Origin: Clostridiaceae bacterium
GTDB lineage: Bacteria > Bacillota > Clostridia > Oscillospirales > Acutalibacteraceae
Direction: 5' to 3'
Length of the DNA: 40,197 nt
Assembly (NCBI GenBank): GCA_016295355.1
Contig: JAEDLK010000013.1
Coordinates: 1 to 40,197 of the forward strand
Below, in pieces: positions 6,137-13,553 of this stretch. The notes below the pieces were generated by a model that was not told where the DNA came from, did no database searches, and saw only the letters and a list, made by a program, of their open reading frames with translations. How positions within the stretch are numbered: the stretch's first letter is position 1; each line of letters starts with the position of its first letter. The position numbers and the translations under genes are program-made.

Positions 6137-8971
6137 ATGGCAAAGAATCAAATTATTATAAAGGGTGCCCGTCAGCACAACTTAAAGGGCATTGATGTAA
6201 CCCTGCCCCGCGACAGCCTGATTGTCTTTACGGGCCTGTCGGGTTCGGGAAAATCCTCCCTGGCGTTCGACACGCTGTATGCCGAAGGACAGCGGCGGTA
6301 TGTGGAATCGCTGTCCTCTTATGCAAGAATGTTTTTGGGGCAGATGGACAAGCCGGATGTGGACAGCATCGAGGGCTTATCGCCGGCCATTTCCATTGAC
6401 CAAAAAACCACCTCCCGTAACCCACGCTCGACGGTGGGGACGGTCACGGAAATATACGATTATTTACGCCTTTTGTACGCCCGTGTGGGCGTCCCGCACT
6501 GCCCGGTCTGCGGAAAGGAAATCATTGAACAGACCACCGACCAAATTGTCAGTAAGTTGATGGCCTTGCCCGAGGGCACCAAGCTACAGGTGTTAGCCCC
6601 CGTGGTGCGTGGGCGCAAGGGAACCCAAGAAAAGGAGCTGGAGAAGGCGCGCCGTGCCGGCTTTGTACGGGTACGCTTGGACGGAAATCTGTATGATTTA
6701 TCCGAAACCATTGCCGTCGAAAAAAACAACAAGCATTTTTTGGATATTGTGGTAGACCGGGTGATCATCCGCCCCGATACGAAAAGCCGTCTAAGCGAAA
6801 GCGTGGAAACGGCCGCCAAGTTGGCCGACGGCATTGTGATTGCCGATGTCGTGGGCGGTGAAGAACTGCATTTTTCGCAGAATTACGCCTGCGAGGAGCA
6901 CGGCATCAGCCTGCCGGAACTAACCCCGACGCTGTTTTCTTTTAACAACCCGCTGGGCGCCTGTCCGTGTTGCAGCGGTATCGGACGATTTCAAAAGGTC
7001 AATCCGGCCTTGATGATCGATGACCCGCATCTGCCGGTGTATCAGGTGTTTCGAGCCTCCGGGTGGGGCGGCCGCTCGGGGTACAACCGCAGTGCCATTT
7101 CTTATATGTATTTTGAGGGCTTGGCGGCCTATTTGGGCTTTGACCTTGAAACGCCCTATGATGAATTGACCGATGAACAGAAGGATGTCATTTTGTACGG
7201 CACCAAGGGGGTCAAAATTCCGCTGAACAAACTGCCTGAATGGGGCGGTGGGGTATACCATGCCGCCTTTGAGGGTGTGGTCAACAATTTAGAGCGACGG
7301 TATCGGGAAACCCAGTCGGAGGCCTCCAAACGGGAAATCGAGGGGTTCATGACCGAAAGCATTTGCCCGGTCTGCCACGGTAAACGCTTAAAGCCGGAGC
7401 CGTTGGCGGTCACGGTCGGCGGTGCGACCATTGCCGAGGTCTGTGAATGGCCGGTAGGGCAGGCCTTATCCTTCTTTAAGGCCTTATCCTTTACCGGCTC
7501 GGCCGAAAAAATTGCCACCCCGATTGTTAAAGAGATTGGCGAACGGCTGTCCTTCTTAAGCGAGGTCGGCCTTGGGTATTTATCGTTGGAGCGTTCGTCG
7601 GGCACGCTGTCCGGGGGAGAAAGCCAACGCATCCGCTTGGCGACTCAGATAGGCTCGCACTTAACCGGTGTCCTGTATATTTTGGATGAACCGAGCATCG
7701 GGCTTCATCAACGGGATAACGATCGGTTGCTGACGGCCTTAAAGCAATTACGGGATTTAGGCAACACTTTGGTGGTGGTGGAGCATGATGAGGACACCAT
7801 GCGCGCCGCCGACTATATTGTGGATATCGGGCCCGGAGCCGGTGTGCATGGCGGTGAATTGATTTTCAGCGGCACGCCGGAGCAGCTGATGGCTTGCCAA
7901 AACTCGGTAACGGCCGATTATCTGACCGGACGCAAGGCCATCCCCGTGCCGCCTGCCCGGCGCAAGGGCAACGGGCACACGCTGACCGTCGTGGGTGCCG
8001 CCGAAAACAACCTGAAAAACATCAGCGTTTCCGTTCCTCTGGGCACCTTTTGTTGTGTGACCGGCGTTTCCGGCTCGGGCAAGTCCTCGCTGGTGAATGA
8101 AATTATTTACCGCTATTTGGCGGCGCGCCTGAATAAAGCCAAGACGGTATGGGGCCGCTTTAAGAAAATGGAGGGCCTTGAATGGCTGGACAAGGTCATC
8201 AGCATTGACCAATCTCCCATCGGGCGGTTGCCGAGCTCCAACCCGGCCACCTATACCGGCGTGTTTAACGATATCAGAGAGTTGTTCGCCTCCACCAAGG
8301 ACGCCAAAATGCGCGGTTATACGCCGGGGCGGTTTTCCTTTAATGTCAAGGGCGGCCGCTGTGAGGCCTGCCAGGGTGACGGCATCATTCGCATAGAAAT
8401 GCAGTTTTTGCCGGATGTGTATGTCCCCTGTGAGGTATGCGACGGCAGTCGGTATAACAGCGAAACGCTGACCGTTCGCTACAAGGACAAGACTATTGCC
8501 GATGTGCTGGACATGACGGTGGAGGAGGCTCTTTCCTTCTTCGCTCATCTGCCGAAAATCAAACGCAAGATTCAAACGCTGTTTGATGTGGGTCTTGGAT
8601 ATATCAAGCTGGGTCAACCGGCCACAACGCTGTCAGGCGGCGAGGCACAGCGTGTTAAACTGGCCACCGAGCTGGCCAAGCGCAGTACCGGTAAGACCAT
8701 TTATATTCTTGACGAGCCGACCACCGGTCTGCACAGCGCCGATGTGCATAAGCTCATCGGTGTTTTAGAACAGTTTGTCGAGAAGGGCAACACCGTCTTG
8801 GTCATTGAGCATAATTTGGATGTCATTAAAACGGCAGACTATATCATTGATTTAGGCCCCGAGGGCGGTAAAGGCGGCGGCCAGGTGGTCTGTTGCGGCA
8901 CGCCGGAGCAGGTGGCGGCGTGCGAAAGCTCCTTTACCGGACAGTACCTTGCTCGCTTACTGCCACACTAA
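6137..8971 (+). CDS. uvrA: Excinuclease ABC subunit A
   Basis: UvrA is the damage-recognition ATPase of nucleotide excision repair. It dimerises, loads UvrB at lesions and then leaves. The ATG at 6137 has GGAGG 5 bp upstream and gives 944 residues, the usual length; the frame is open further upstream but without initiation signals. Both ABC modules are intact: Walker A GLSGSGKS at residues 33-40, signature LSGGESQRIRLA, then second Walker A GVSGSGKSS near residue 640, signature LSGGEAQRVKLA and Walker B YILDEPTTGLH. Zinc-finger cysteines are present (CPVC, CPCC, CPVCHGKR, and CEACQGDG...CEVCDGS). It has its own promoter region and stands apart from the next operon by 78 bp. No uvrB or uvrC is nearby. 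Confidence 0.96.
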   Translation: MAKNQIIIKGARQHNLKGIDVTLPRDSLIVFTGLSGSGKSSLAFDTLYAEGQRRYVESLSSYARMFLGQMDKPDVDSIEGLSPAISIDQKTTSRNPRSTVGTVTEIYDYLRLLYARVGVPHCPVCGKEIIEQTTDQIVSKLMALPEGTKLQVLAPVVRGRKGTQEKELEKARRAGFVRVRLDGNLYDLSETIAVEKNNKHFLDIVVDRVIIRPDTKSRLSESVETAAKLADGIVIADVVGGEELHFSQNYACEEHGISLPELTPTLFSFNNPLGACPCCSGIGRFQKVNPALMIDDPHLPVYQVFRASGWGGRSGYNRSAISYMYFEGLAAYLGFDLETPYDELTDEQKDVILYGTKGVKIPLNKLPEWGGGVYHAAFEGVVNNLERRYRETQSEASKREIEGFMTESICPVCHGKRLKPEPLAVTVGGATIAEVCEWPVGQALSFFKALSFTGSAEKIATPIVKEIGERLSFLSEVGLGYLSLERSSGTLSGGESQRIRLATQIGSHLTGVLYILDEPSIGLHQRDNDRLLTALKQLRDLGNTLVVVEHDEDTMRAADYIVDIGPGAGVHGGELIFSGTPEQLMACQNSVTADYLTGRKAIPVPPARRKGNGHTLTVVGAAENNLKNISVSVPLGTFCCVTGVSGSGKSSLVNEIIYRYLAARLNKAKTVWGRFKKMEGLEWLDKVISIDQSPIGRLPSSNPATYTGVFNDIRELFASTKDAKMRGYTPGRFSFNVKGGRCEACQGDGIIRIEMQFLPDVYVPCEVCDGSRYNSETLTVRYKDKTIADVLDMTVEEALSFFAHLPKIKRKIQTLFDVGLGYIKLGQPATTLSGGEAQRVKLATELAKRSTGKTIYILDEPTTGLHSADVHKLIGVLEQFVEKGNTVLVIEHNLDVIKTADYIIDLGPEGGKGGGQVVCCGTPEQVAACESSFTGQYLARLLPH

Positions 8972-9005
8972 ATTTACACATTATTCATCCATCTTTTGGT
9001 GGATT

Positions 9006-9014
9006 TGCTATGAT
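9006..9014 (+). promoter_or_regulatory. Possible extended -10 promoter of the DUF5685-ispH operon
   Basis: TGCTATGAT (extended -10 form TGnTAtgAT) lies about 36 bp before the GTG start at 9050, inside the short gap after uvrA. No good -35 is seen. No terminator separates it from uvrA, so read-through is also possible. Confidence 0.3.
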
Positions 9015-9049
9015 AAAGATAATTCGGTACAGAAGGGACGAACCGCTCG

Positions 9050-9880
9050 GTGTTTGGGTATATCCGCATTGCCAAGCCTGAATTACGCTTTAAGGAATAC
9101 GATTTATACAAAGCCGTGTACTGCTCGCTGTGTCGCACGGTGGGGCGGTCTTACGGGCGGCTTACCAGGCTGACCTTAAGCTATGATTTTACCTTTTTGG
9201 CGCTTCTCGGGTTGTCCATACAACCCACCTTTTCGGGGGTCAAAAAGGGACGGTGTGTGGTCAATCCGCTGAAAAAATGTTTGTTCTGCACCGAAACGGA
9301 TGCCTTTGAATATCCGGCGGCCGCCGCCGTTATCATGTTGCACTATAAATTGTGCGACGACGTGGCCGATGAAAAGGGTTTGTCCCGGCTGAAGGCTCGT
9401 TTGTATCGGGCGGTGTTTAACCGTTCTTACCAAAAAGCCAAACGGCGGTACGGAGCCTTGGATGCCATTATGGCCGAGTACGCCGTGTCGCAAAGAGCGG
9501 TGGAGCAAAATCCGAACACCGACCTCGACCATGCCGCCGAACCGACCTGCCGTATGCTCGGAAGAGTGTTTGAAGCCTTGTCCGACGATAAAAGCCAAAA
9601 ACGGGTGTTGTCCCGTTTGGGGGAATTGTTAGGGCGTTACATTTATTTAATGGACTGCGCCTGCGATGCGCCGAAGGATCGTCGAAGCGGGGCGTTTAAT
9701 CCGCTTTTATCAAAGCCGGACGAGGATATTCTCGAACGGGTGCGTCCGCAAATTTATTGGTTAATTCATGAGGTGGCCGCCACAGCCGAGCTGTTAGAGG
9801 TTCGGCGATTCAAGAATGTTTTAGACAATATTCTGTATGTGGGGTTGGAGGACACCATGAAAAAGGAGCTAAAGCTATGA
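9050..9880 (+). CDS. DUF5685 family protein, possible prenyl-synthase-like fold
   Basis: This conserved protein of 276 residues has no experimentally known role that I am aware of. The GTG at 9050 (AAGGGA upstream) gives the family-typical start MFGYIRIAKPELRFKEYDLY. Cys pairs YCSLC (25-28) and CLFC (77-80) may bind a metal. Two Asp-rich motifs stand out: CDDVADE (residues 102-108) and LGRYIYLMDCACDAPKD (about 194-210), followed by RRSG.FNPL. Their pattern recalls the two DxxxD motifs of trans-prenyl and squalene/phytoene synthases, although they are about 100 residues apart, closer than usual. That fold assignment is my inference. It overlaps the next gene by ATGA and lies in the operon that ends with ispH. 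Confidence 0.8.
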   Translation: MFGYIRIAKPELRFKEYDLYKAVYCSLCRTVGRSYGRLTRLTLSYDFTFLALLGLSIQPTFSGVKKGRCVVNPLKKCLFCTETDAFEYPAAAAVIMLHYKLCDDVADEKGLSRLKARLYRAVFNRSYQKAKRRYGALDAIMAEYAVSQRAVEQNPNTDLDHAAEPTCRMLGRVFEALSDDKSQKRVLSRLGELLGRYIYLMDCACDAPKDRRSGAFNPLLSKPDEDILERVRPQIYWLIHEVAATAELLEVRRFKNVLDNILYVGLEDTMKKELKL

Positions 9881-10479
9881 ACGATCCGTATGTTGTGCTG
9901 GGCGTTTCACGTAACGCAAGCGACGACGAAATCAAGAAGGCCTACCGGGAACTGGCCCGTAAATATCATCCCGATCATTACGCCGATAATCCACTGTCTG
10001 ATTTGGCGGCTGATAAGATGAAGGAAATCAATGAGGCATATGATGCCATTATGAAGGAGCGTGTCACCGGGCAGTCGCAACGAAACGGCACCGGCTACCG
10101 CGGCCCGAATGAGTTTGCCGATGTGCGTCAGATGATTAACCTCGGACAGCTTGATAAGGCACAGGTGGTGCTGGACGGCGTACCGGTGGACAGTCGCAGT
10201 GCCGAATGGTACTATTTAAGCGGCATGGTGCAATACCGACGCGGTTATTTTGACAGTGCCTTTGCCAGCTTTTCCACCGCCACACGCATGGATCCCTCGA
10301 ACCCCGAATACGCCGAAGCCTTTAACCGCATTCGTCGGCAGTCCTCGGGCGGTATGAACGGCCCCTTCCGCACCGGCAACAACATGGGTGGCAGCGATGC
10401 CTGCGATTGCTGTTCCTCGCTTATTTGCGCCGATTGTTGTTGTGAAATGATGGGCGGCGACTTGATTCGCTGTTGTTAA
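9877..10479 (+). CDS. J-domain protein with TPR-like middle and Cys-rich tail
   Basis: The first 65 residues are a J domain with the catalytic HPD at 31-33, so the protein should stimulate DnaK ATPase. It lacks the G/F region, zinc-finger and substrate-binding domains of DnaJ. The middle (about 88-152) looks like one or two TPR helices (AEWYYLSGMVQYRRGYFDSA). The C-terminus is extremely Cys-rich (ten Cys in the last 30 residues, CDCCSSLICADCCCEMMGG), suggesting metal binding, palmitate-like modification or membrane contact. The ATG overlaps the DUF5685 stop by four bases, and this tight pairing suggests a shared job. It is a specialised co-chaperone rather than DnaJ itself. Confidence 0.85.
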   Translation: MNDPYVVLGVSRNASDDEIKKAYRELARKYHPDHYADNPLSDLAADKMKEINEAYDAIMKERVTGQSQRNGTGYRGPNEFADVRQMINLGQLDKAQVVLDGVPVDSRSAEWYYLSGMVQYRRGYFDSAFASFSTATRMDPSNPEYAEAFNRIRRQSSGGMNGPFRTGNNMGGSDACDCCSSLICADCCCEMMGGDLIRCC

Positions 10480-10480
10480 G

Positions 10481-11014
10481 ATGAGACGGTCTGCTAAAAC
10501 GGTGGCCTTGTGCGGCTGCGTGGCGGCTCTTTGCACCACGCTGATGCTCACCGCTTATTTTCCGTATTTTACCTATGCTGTACCGGCTTTATCGGGAGCG
10601 CTCATGATCGTCCCGCTGTATGAATTGGGCAAAAAACCGGCCATCGCCTGTTATTGTGCCTCGCTGTTACCGGTATTTCTGTTTTGCGAAACCGAGGCCA
10701 AGACCCTGTACCTTTTGTTTTTCGGGTTTTATCCGGTGGTTAAATCTTTGCTTGAACGCCTTCACAGTCGGGTCTTGGAATATATTCTCAAGATACTGCT
10801 GTTTAATTTTCTGGCCGCCGCCGCTTATGCCGTAGCGGTGTTTGTCTTGGGACTGCCTATGGAAGAAACTGGCTGGCCGTTGCGTATCTTTTTGCCGGCC
10901 TTTGCGCTTTTGGCCAACGGGGCATTTATTTTGTACGATATTTGTTTAACACGGGTGTGTGTGTTTTATGCGGTGCGGTTGCATCCGCAAATCAAGCGGT
11001 TATTCTTTCGCTGA
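10481..11014 (+). CDS. Small integral membrane protein of unknown function
   Basis: This 177-residue protein has about five hydrophobic segments (roughly residues 7-25, 30-48, 56-82, 100-125 and 133-160) and a positively charged end (HPQIKRLFFR). I do not recognise a family with certainty. The size and topology resemble S-components of ECF transporters or other small polytopic proteins. It starts one base after the J-domain gene, so it belongs to the same operon. Its conserved place beside DUF5685 and a J protein suggests a membrane partner, but no substrate can be named. Confidence 0.75.
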   Translation: MRRSAKTVALCGCVAALCTTLMLTAYFPYFTYAVPALSGALMIVPLYELGKKPAIACYCASLLPVFLFCETEAKTLYLLFFGFYPVVKSLLERLHSRVLEYILKILLFNFLAAAAYAVAVFVLGLPMEETGWPLRIFLPAFALLANGAFILYDICLTRVCVFYAVRLHPQIKRLFFR

Positions 11015-11041
11015 TTAAAGGCGATATAAGGGGGGAAGGAT

Positions 11042-12274
11042 ATGACGGTGGTGGTGATCGGCGGCGGTGCGGCCGGACTGATGGCGGCGGCAACCGTTAA
11101 GGGTGCGTCGAAGTTGACGGTTTTAGAACGCAACGAACGGCCGGCTCGCAAAGTAATGATTACCGGCAAGGGTCGTTGCAATGTCACCAATAACTGTGAT
11201 GTCCCCACACTGCTTGCCAATACGGTTCACAATGCCAGATTCTTATATTCGGCCTATTATGCCTTTGATTCATCAGCGGTCATGGACTTTTTTGAGTCAC
11301 AGGGTGTTCCGCTGAAAACCGAACGGGGCAATCGGGTTTTCCCCGTGTCCGATAAAGCGGTGGATATTGTGGATGCCCTTATAAAAGCCGCCAAGCAAAA
11401 CGGGGCACGCTTTATGGCCGGTCAAGCAGACGAAATTCTCACGGCCGACGGCGCCGTTTGCGGTGTTAAAACCAAGGACGGACAGAAACTTGCCTGTGAT
11501 AAAGTGATTTTAGCCACCGGCGGTTTGTCCTATCCCGTCACCGGCAGTACCGGGGACGGCCACCGTATGGCCAAGCGGTTGGGACATACCGTTCGACCGA
11601 TGAGAGGCTCCTTGGTTCCACTGAATATCAAAGAAGGCTTTTGCACCAAAATGAGCGGTCTTTCGCTCAAAAATGTCCGCCTGACTGTTTTTGAAGAAGG
11701 CAAACGCAAGCCGATTTTTACCGAACAGGGAGAACTCCTGTTTACCCATTTCGGCATCAGCGGGCCGTTGGTGCTGTCGGCCTCGGCGCACATGGACAAT
11801 CCCGACGCTTTCTATACCTGTGTGATTGACTGCAAACCGGCCTTGCTTGAAGAACAACTGGATGCCCGCCTGTTACGGGATTTTGCCGAAGAGCCCAATC
11901 GGATGTTCCGCAACGCCTTGCACAAACTGTTGCCCTCGGCCATGATTCCCACGGTGGTGGCACTGTCGGGCATTGAGCCGACCTTGCCGGTCAATCAGCT
12001 TTCCAAGCAGCAACGCAAAGCCTTATGTGCCCTCATCAAAGGGCTCGCTCTTCATGTCACTTCGCCCAGACCGGTTGAAGAGGCCGTCATCACAAGCGGC
12101 GGCGTGAATGTCAAAGAGGTCAATCCGGCCACCATGGAGTCAAAACTGGTGAAAGGCCTGTTCTTTGCGGGAGAAATTTTAGATGTTGACGCCTATACGG
12201 GCGGTTTTAATTTGCAAATTGCATTTTCAACCGGGCACTTGGCCGGGGAGAGCGCAGGAGGAGATTTTATATGA
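11042..12274 (+). CDS. HI0933/YhiN-type NAD(P)/FAD-dependent oxidoreductase
   Basis: This flavoprotein of 410 residues belongs to the HI0933 (YhiN/BaiN) family. The Rossmann dinucleotide motif is at the very N-terminus (VIGGGAAGLMAA), followed by the family-specific TGKGRCNVTNN at about residue 40, a second nucleotide motif ILATGGLSYPVTGSTGDG, and the C-terminal TSGGVNVKEV and DVDAYTGGFNLQIAFSTG motifs that close the FAD site. Physiological substrates are mostly unknown; one relative in bile-acid-converting Clostridia is called BaiN, but no bai genes occur here, so that role should not be assumed. The ATG at 11042 has GGGGGAAGGA upstream. It overlaps cmk by four bases. Confidence 0.9.
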   Translation: MTVVVIGGGAAGLMAAATVKGASKLTVLERNERPARKVMITGKGRCNVTNNCDVPTLLANTVHNARFLYSAYYAFDSSAVMDFFESQGVPLKTERGNRVFPVSDKAVDIVDALIKAAKQNGARFMAGQADEILTADGAVCGVKTKDGQKLACDKVILATGGLSYPVTGSTGDGHRMAKRLGHTVRPMRGSLVPLNIKEGFCTKMSGLSLKNVRLTVFEEGKRKPIFTEQGELLFTHFGISGPLVLSASAHMDNPDAFYTCVIDCKPALLEEQLDARLLRDFAEEPNRMFRNALHKLLPSAMIPTVVALSGIEPTLPVNQLSKQQRKALCALIKGLALHVTSPRPVEEAVITSGGVNVKEVNPATMESKLVKGLFFAGEILDVDAYTGGFNLQIAFSTGHLAGESAGGDFI

Positions 12275-12948
12275 GCACAAAACATATTGCCGTTGCTTTA
12301 GACGGACCGGCCGGAGCCGGCAAAAGCACGCTGGCCAAGCGTTTAGCCGAGGCGTTCGGTTATTTGTATGTCGACACCGGGGCGCTCTACCGCACCATCG
12401 GTTTGTACTTTATTCGCAAGGGATTCGCCGACAATCTGCCGGAACATTTGGATGATTGGTTGCCCGAGATTCATCTGGATTTGACCTATCAAAACGGCGA
12501 ACAACGGGTTCTGCTTTGCGGCGAAGATGTATCGGAAGAGATTCGAACACCACTGGCATCCCGTATGGCTTCGGATGTGTCGGCAAAGCCGGAGGTGCGT
12601 GCCTTTTTGTTGCAGCTGCAACGGGATTTGGCGGAGACTCATGATGTTGTCATGGACGGACGGGATATCGGCACGGTGGTTTTGCCAAACGCCACCGTCA
12701 AAATCTTTTTAACCGCTTCAGCAGAGGAACGGGCCAACCGTCGGTACCGCCAGTTAAAAGAAAAGGGCAGTACGGTTTCGTATGAAGAGGTTTTAGCCGA
12801 TATGAAACAGCGGGATTATAACGATTCCCATCGGGCGATAGCCCCGCTGAAGCCTGCTGAGGACAGCATTTTGGCCGACACCACCCAACGGACTGCTGAG
12901 GAATCCCTTTCTTGGTTGATTGACATTGTAAAGGGGAAGATTGTGTGA
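12271..12948 (+). CDS. cmk: Cytidylate kinase
   Basis: The enzyme phosphorylates CMP and dCMP with ATP. The 225-residue sequence has the P-loop DGPAGAGKST (residues 11-20), the VDTGALYRTIG nucleotide-binding segment, the DGRDIGTVVLP motif and the LTASAEERANRR lid region. The ATG at 12271 has AGGAGGAG upstream and overlaps the preceding stop (ATGA). In many Firmicutes cmk is followed by plsC and by ispH or rpsA, and the same order is seen here. It overlaps plsC by GTGA. Confidence 0.95.
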   Translation: MSTKHIAVALDGPAGAGKSTLAKRLAEAFGYLYVDTGALYRTIGLYFIRKGFADNLPEHLDDWLPEIHLDLTYQNGEQRVLLCGEDVSEEIRTPLASRMASDVSAKPEVRAFLLQLQRDLAETHDVVMDGRDIGTVVLPNATVKIFLTASAEERANRRYRQLKEKGSTVSYEEVLADMKQRDYNDSHRAIAPLKPAEDSILADTTQRTAEESLSWLIDIVKGKIV

Positions 12949-13553
12949 CCCGTTTTTATCGGTTCTTTCGGGGGATTTTAACCCCGATTGCTCACTTGTT
13001 CTTTCGCCTGAAAAAAATCGGTGTGGAAAACATTCCTAAAACAGGCGGCGTGGTCCTGTGCTGTAACCATACCTCGCTGACCGACATTTGGCTCTTAATT
13101 GTGACGTGTCCCAGACAAATTTGCTTTATGGCCAAGGAGGAATTGTTCCGTAATCCCTTGGCAAAATGGCTGTTCACCCGAATGGGCGCTTTCCCCGTCA
13201 GTCGGGGACACTCCGACCGCACAGCGGTGCGCAGAGGCTTGGAAATCGCTGAAAACGGGGGACTCATGGGCATTTTTCCCGAAGGCAAACGCTATAAGGA
13301 TTTGCCGCCGCAGAAGGTCAAACCGGGTGCGGCTCTGATTGCCATTGAAAGCGGTGCCATGCTGTTGCCGGTAGCCATTTATCGAAAACAAGGTAAAGTA
13401 CATCTGTGGCAAAAGGCAACGGTGCGTTTCGGTGTCCCCATTGCCCATGCGGATTTTTGTCCGACCGACGGCGGCGCCTCTAAAACCGCTTTGCGGACGG
13501 TCAGCGCGCTCATTCAGCAAAAAATCACCGAGCTTTGGGAGATGAAATCTTGA
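12945..13553 (+). CDS. plsC: 1-acyl-sn-glycerol-3-phosphate acyltransferase
   Basis: PlsC adds the second acyl chain to lysophosphatidic acid, forming phosphatidic acid at the inner face of the membrane. The 202-residue protein has the acyltransferase motif NHTSLTD (HX4D, His 42 to Asp 47), GAFPVSRGHSDRTAVRRG (motif II) and FPEGKR at 111-116 (motif III). An N-terminal hydrophobic stretch (FRGILTPIAHLFF) probably anchors it. It begins with GTG at 12945, overlapping the cmk stop, with AGGGGAAG upstream. Its stop overlaps the TTG of the next gene. Confidence 0.93.
   Translation: MTRFYRFFRGILTPIAHLFFRLKKIGVENIPKTGGVVLCCNHTSLTDIWLLIVTCPRQICFMAKEELFRNPLAKWLFTRMGAFPVSRGHSDRTAVRRGLEIAENGGLMGIFPEGKRYKDLPPQKVKPGAALIAIESGAMLLPVAIYRKQGKVHLWQKATVRFGVPIAHADFCPTDGGASKTALRTVSALIQQKITELWEMKS

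Noticed and set aside
7757..8617. 286-codon open frame antisense to uvrA
   Set aside because: It is fully inside the conserved uvrA gene, has no ribosome-binding site and no recognisable family features; it is a by-product of uvrA codon use.
11042..12274. BaiN bile-acid reductase
   Set aside because: Family membership alone would allow this name, but no other bai genes are present and the operon is housekeeping.
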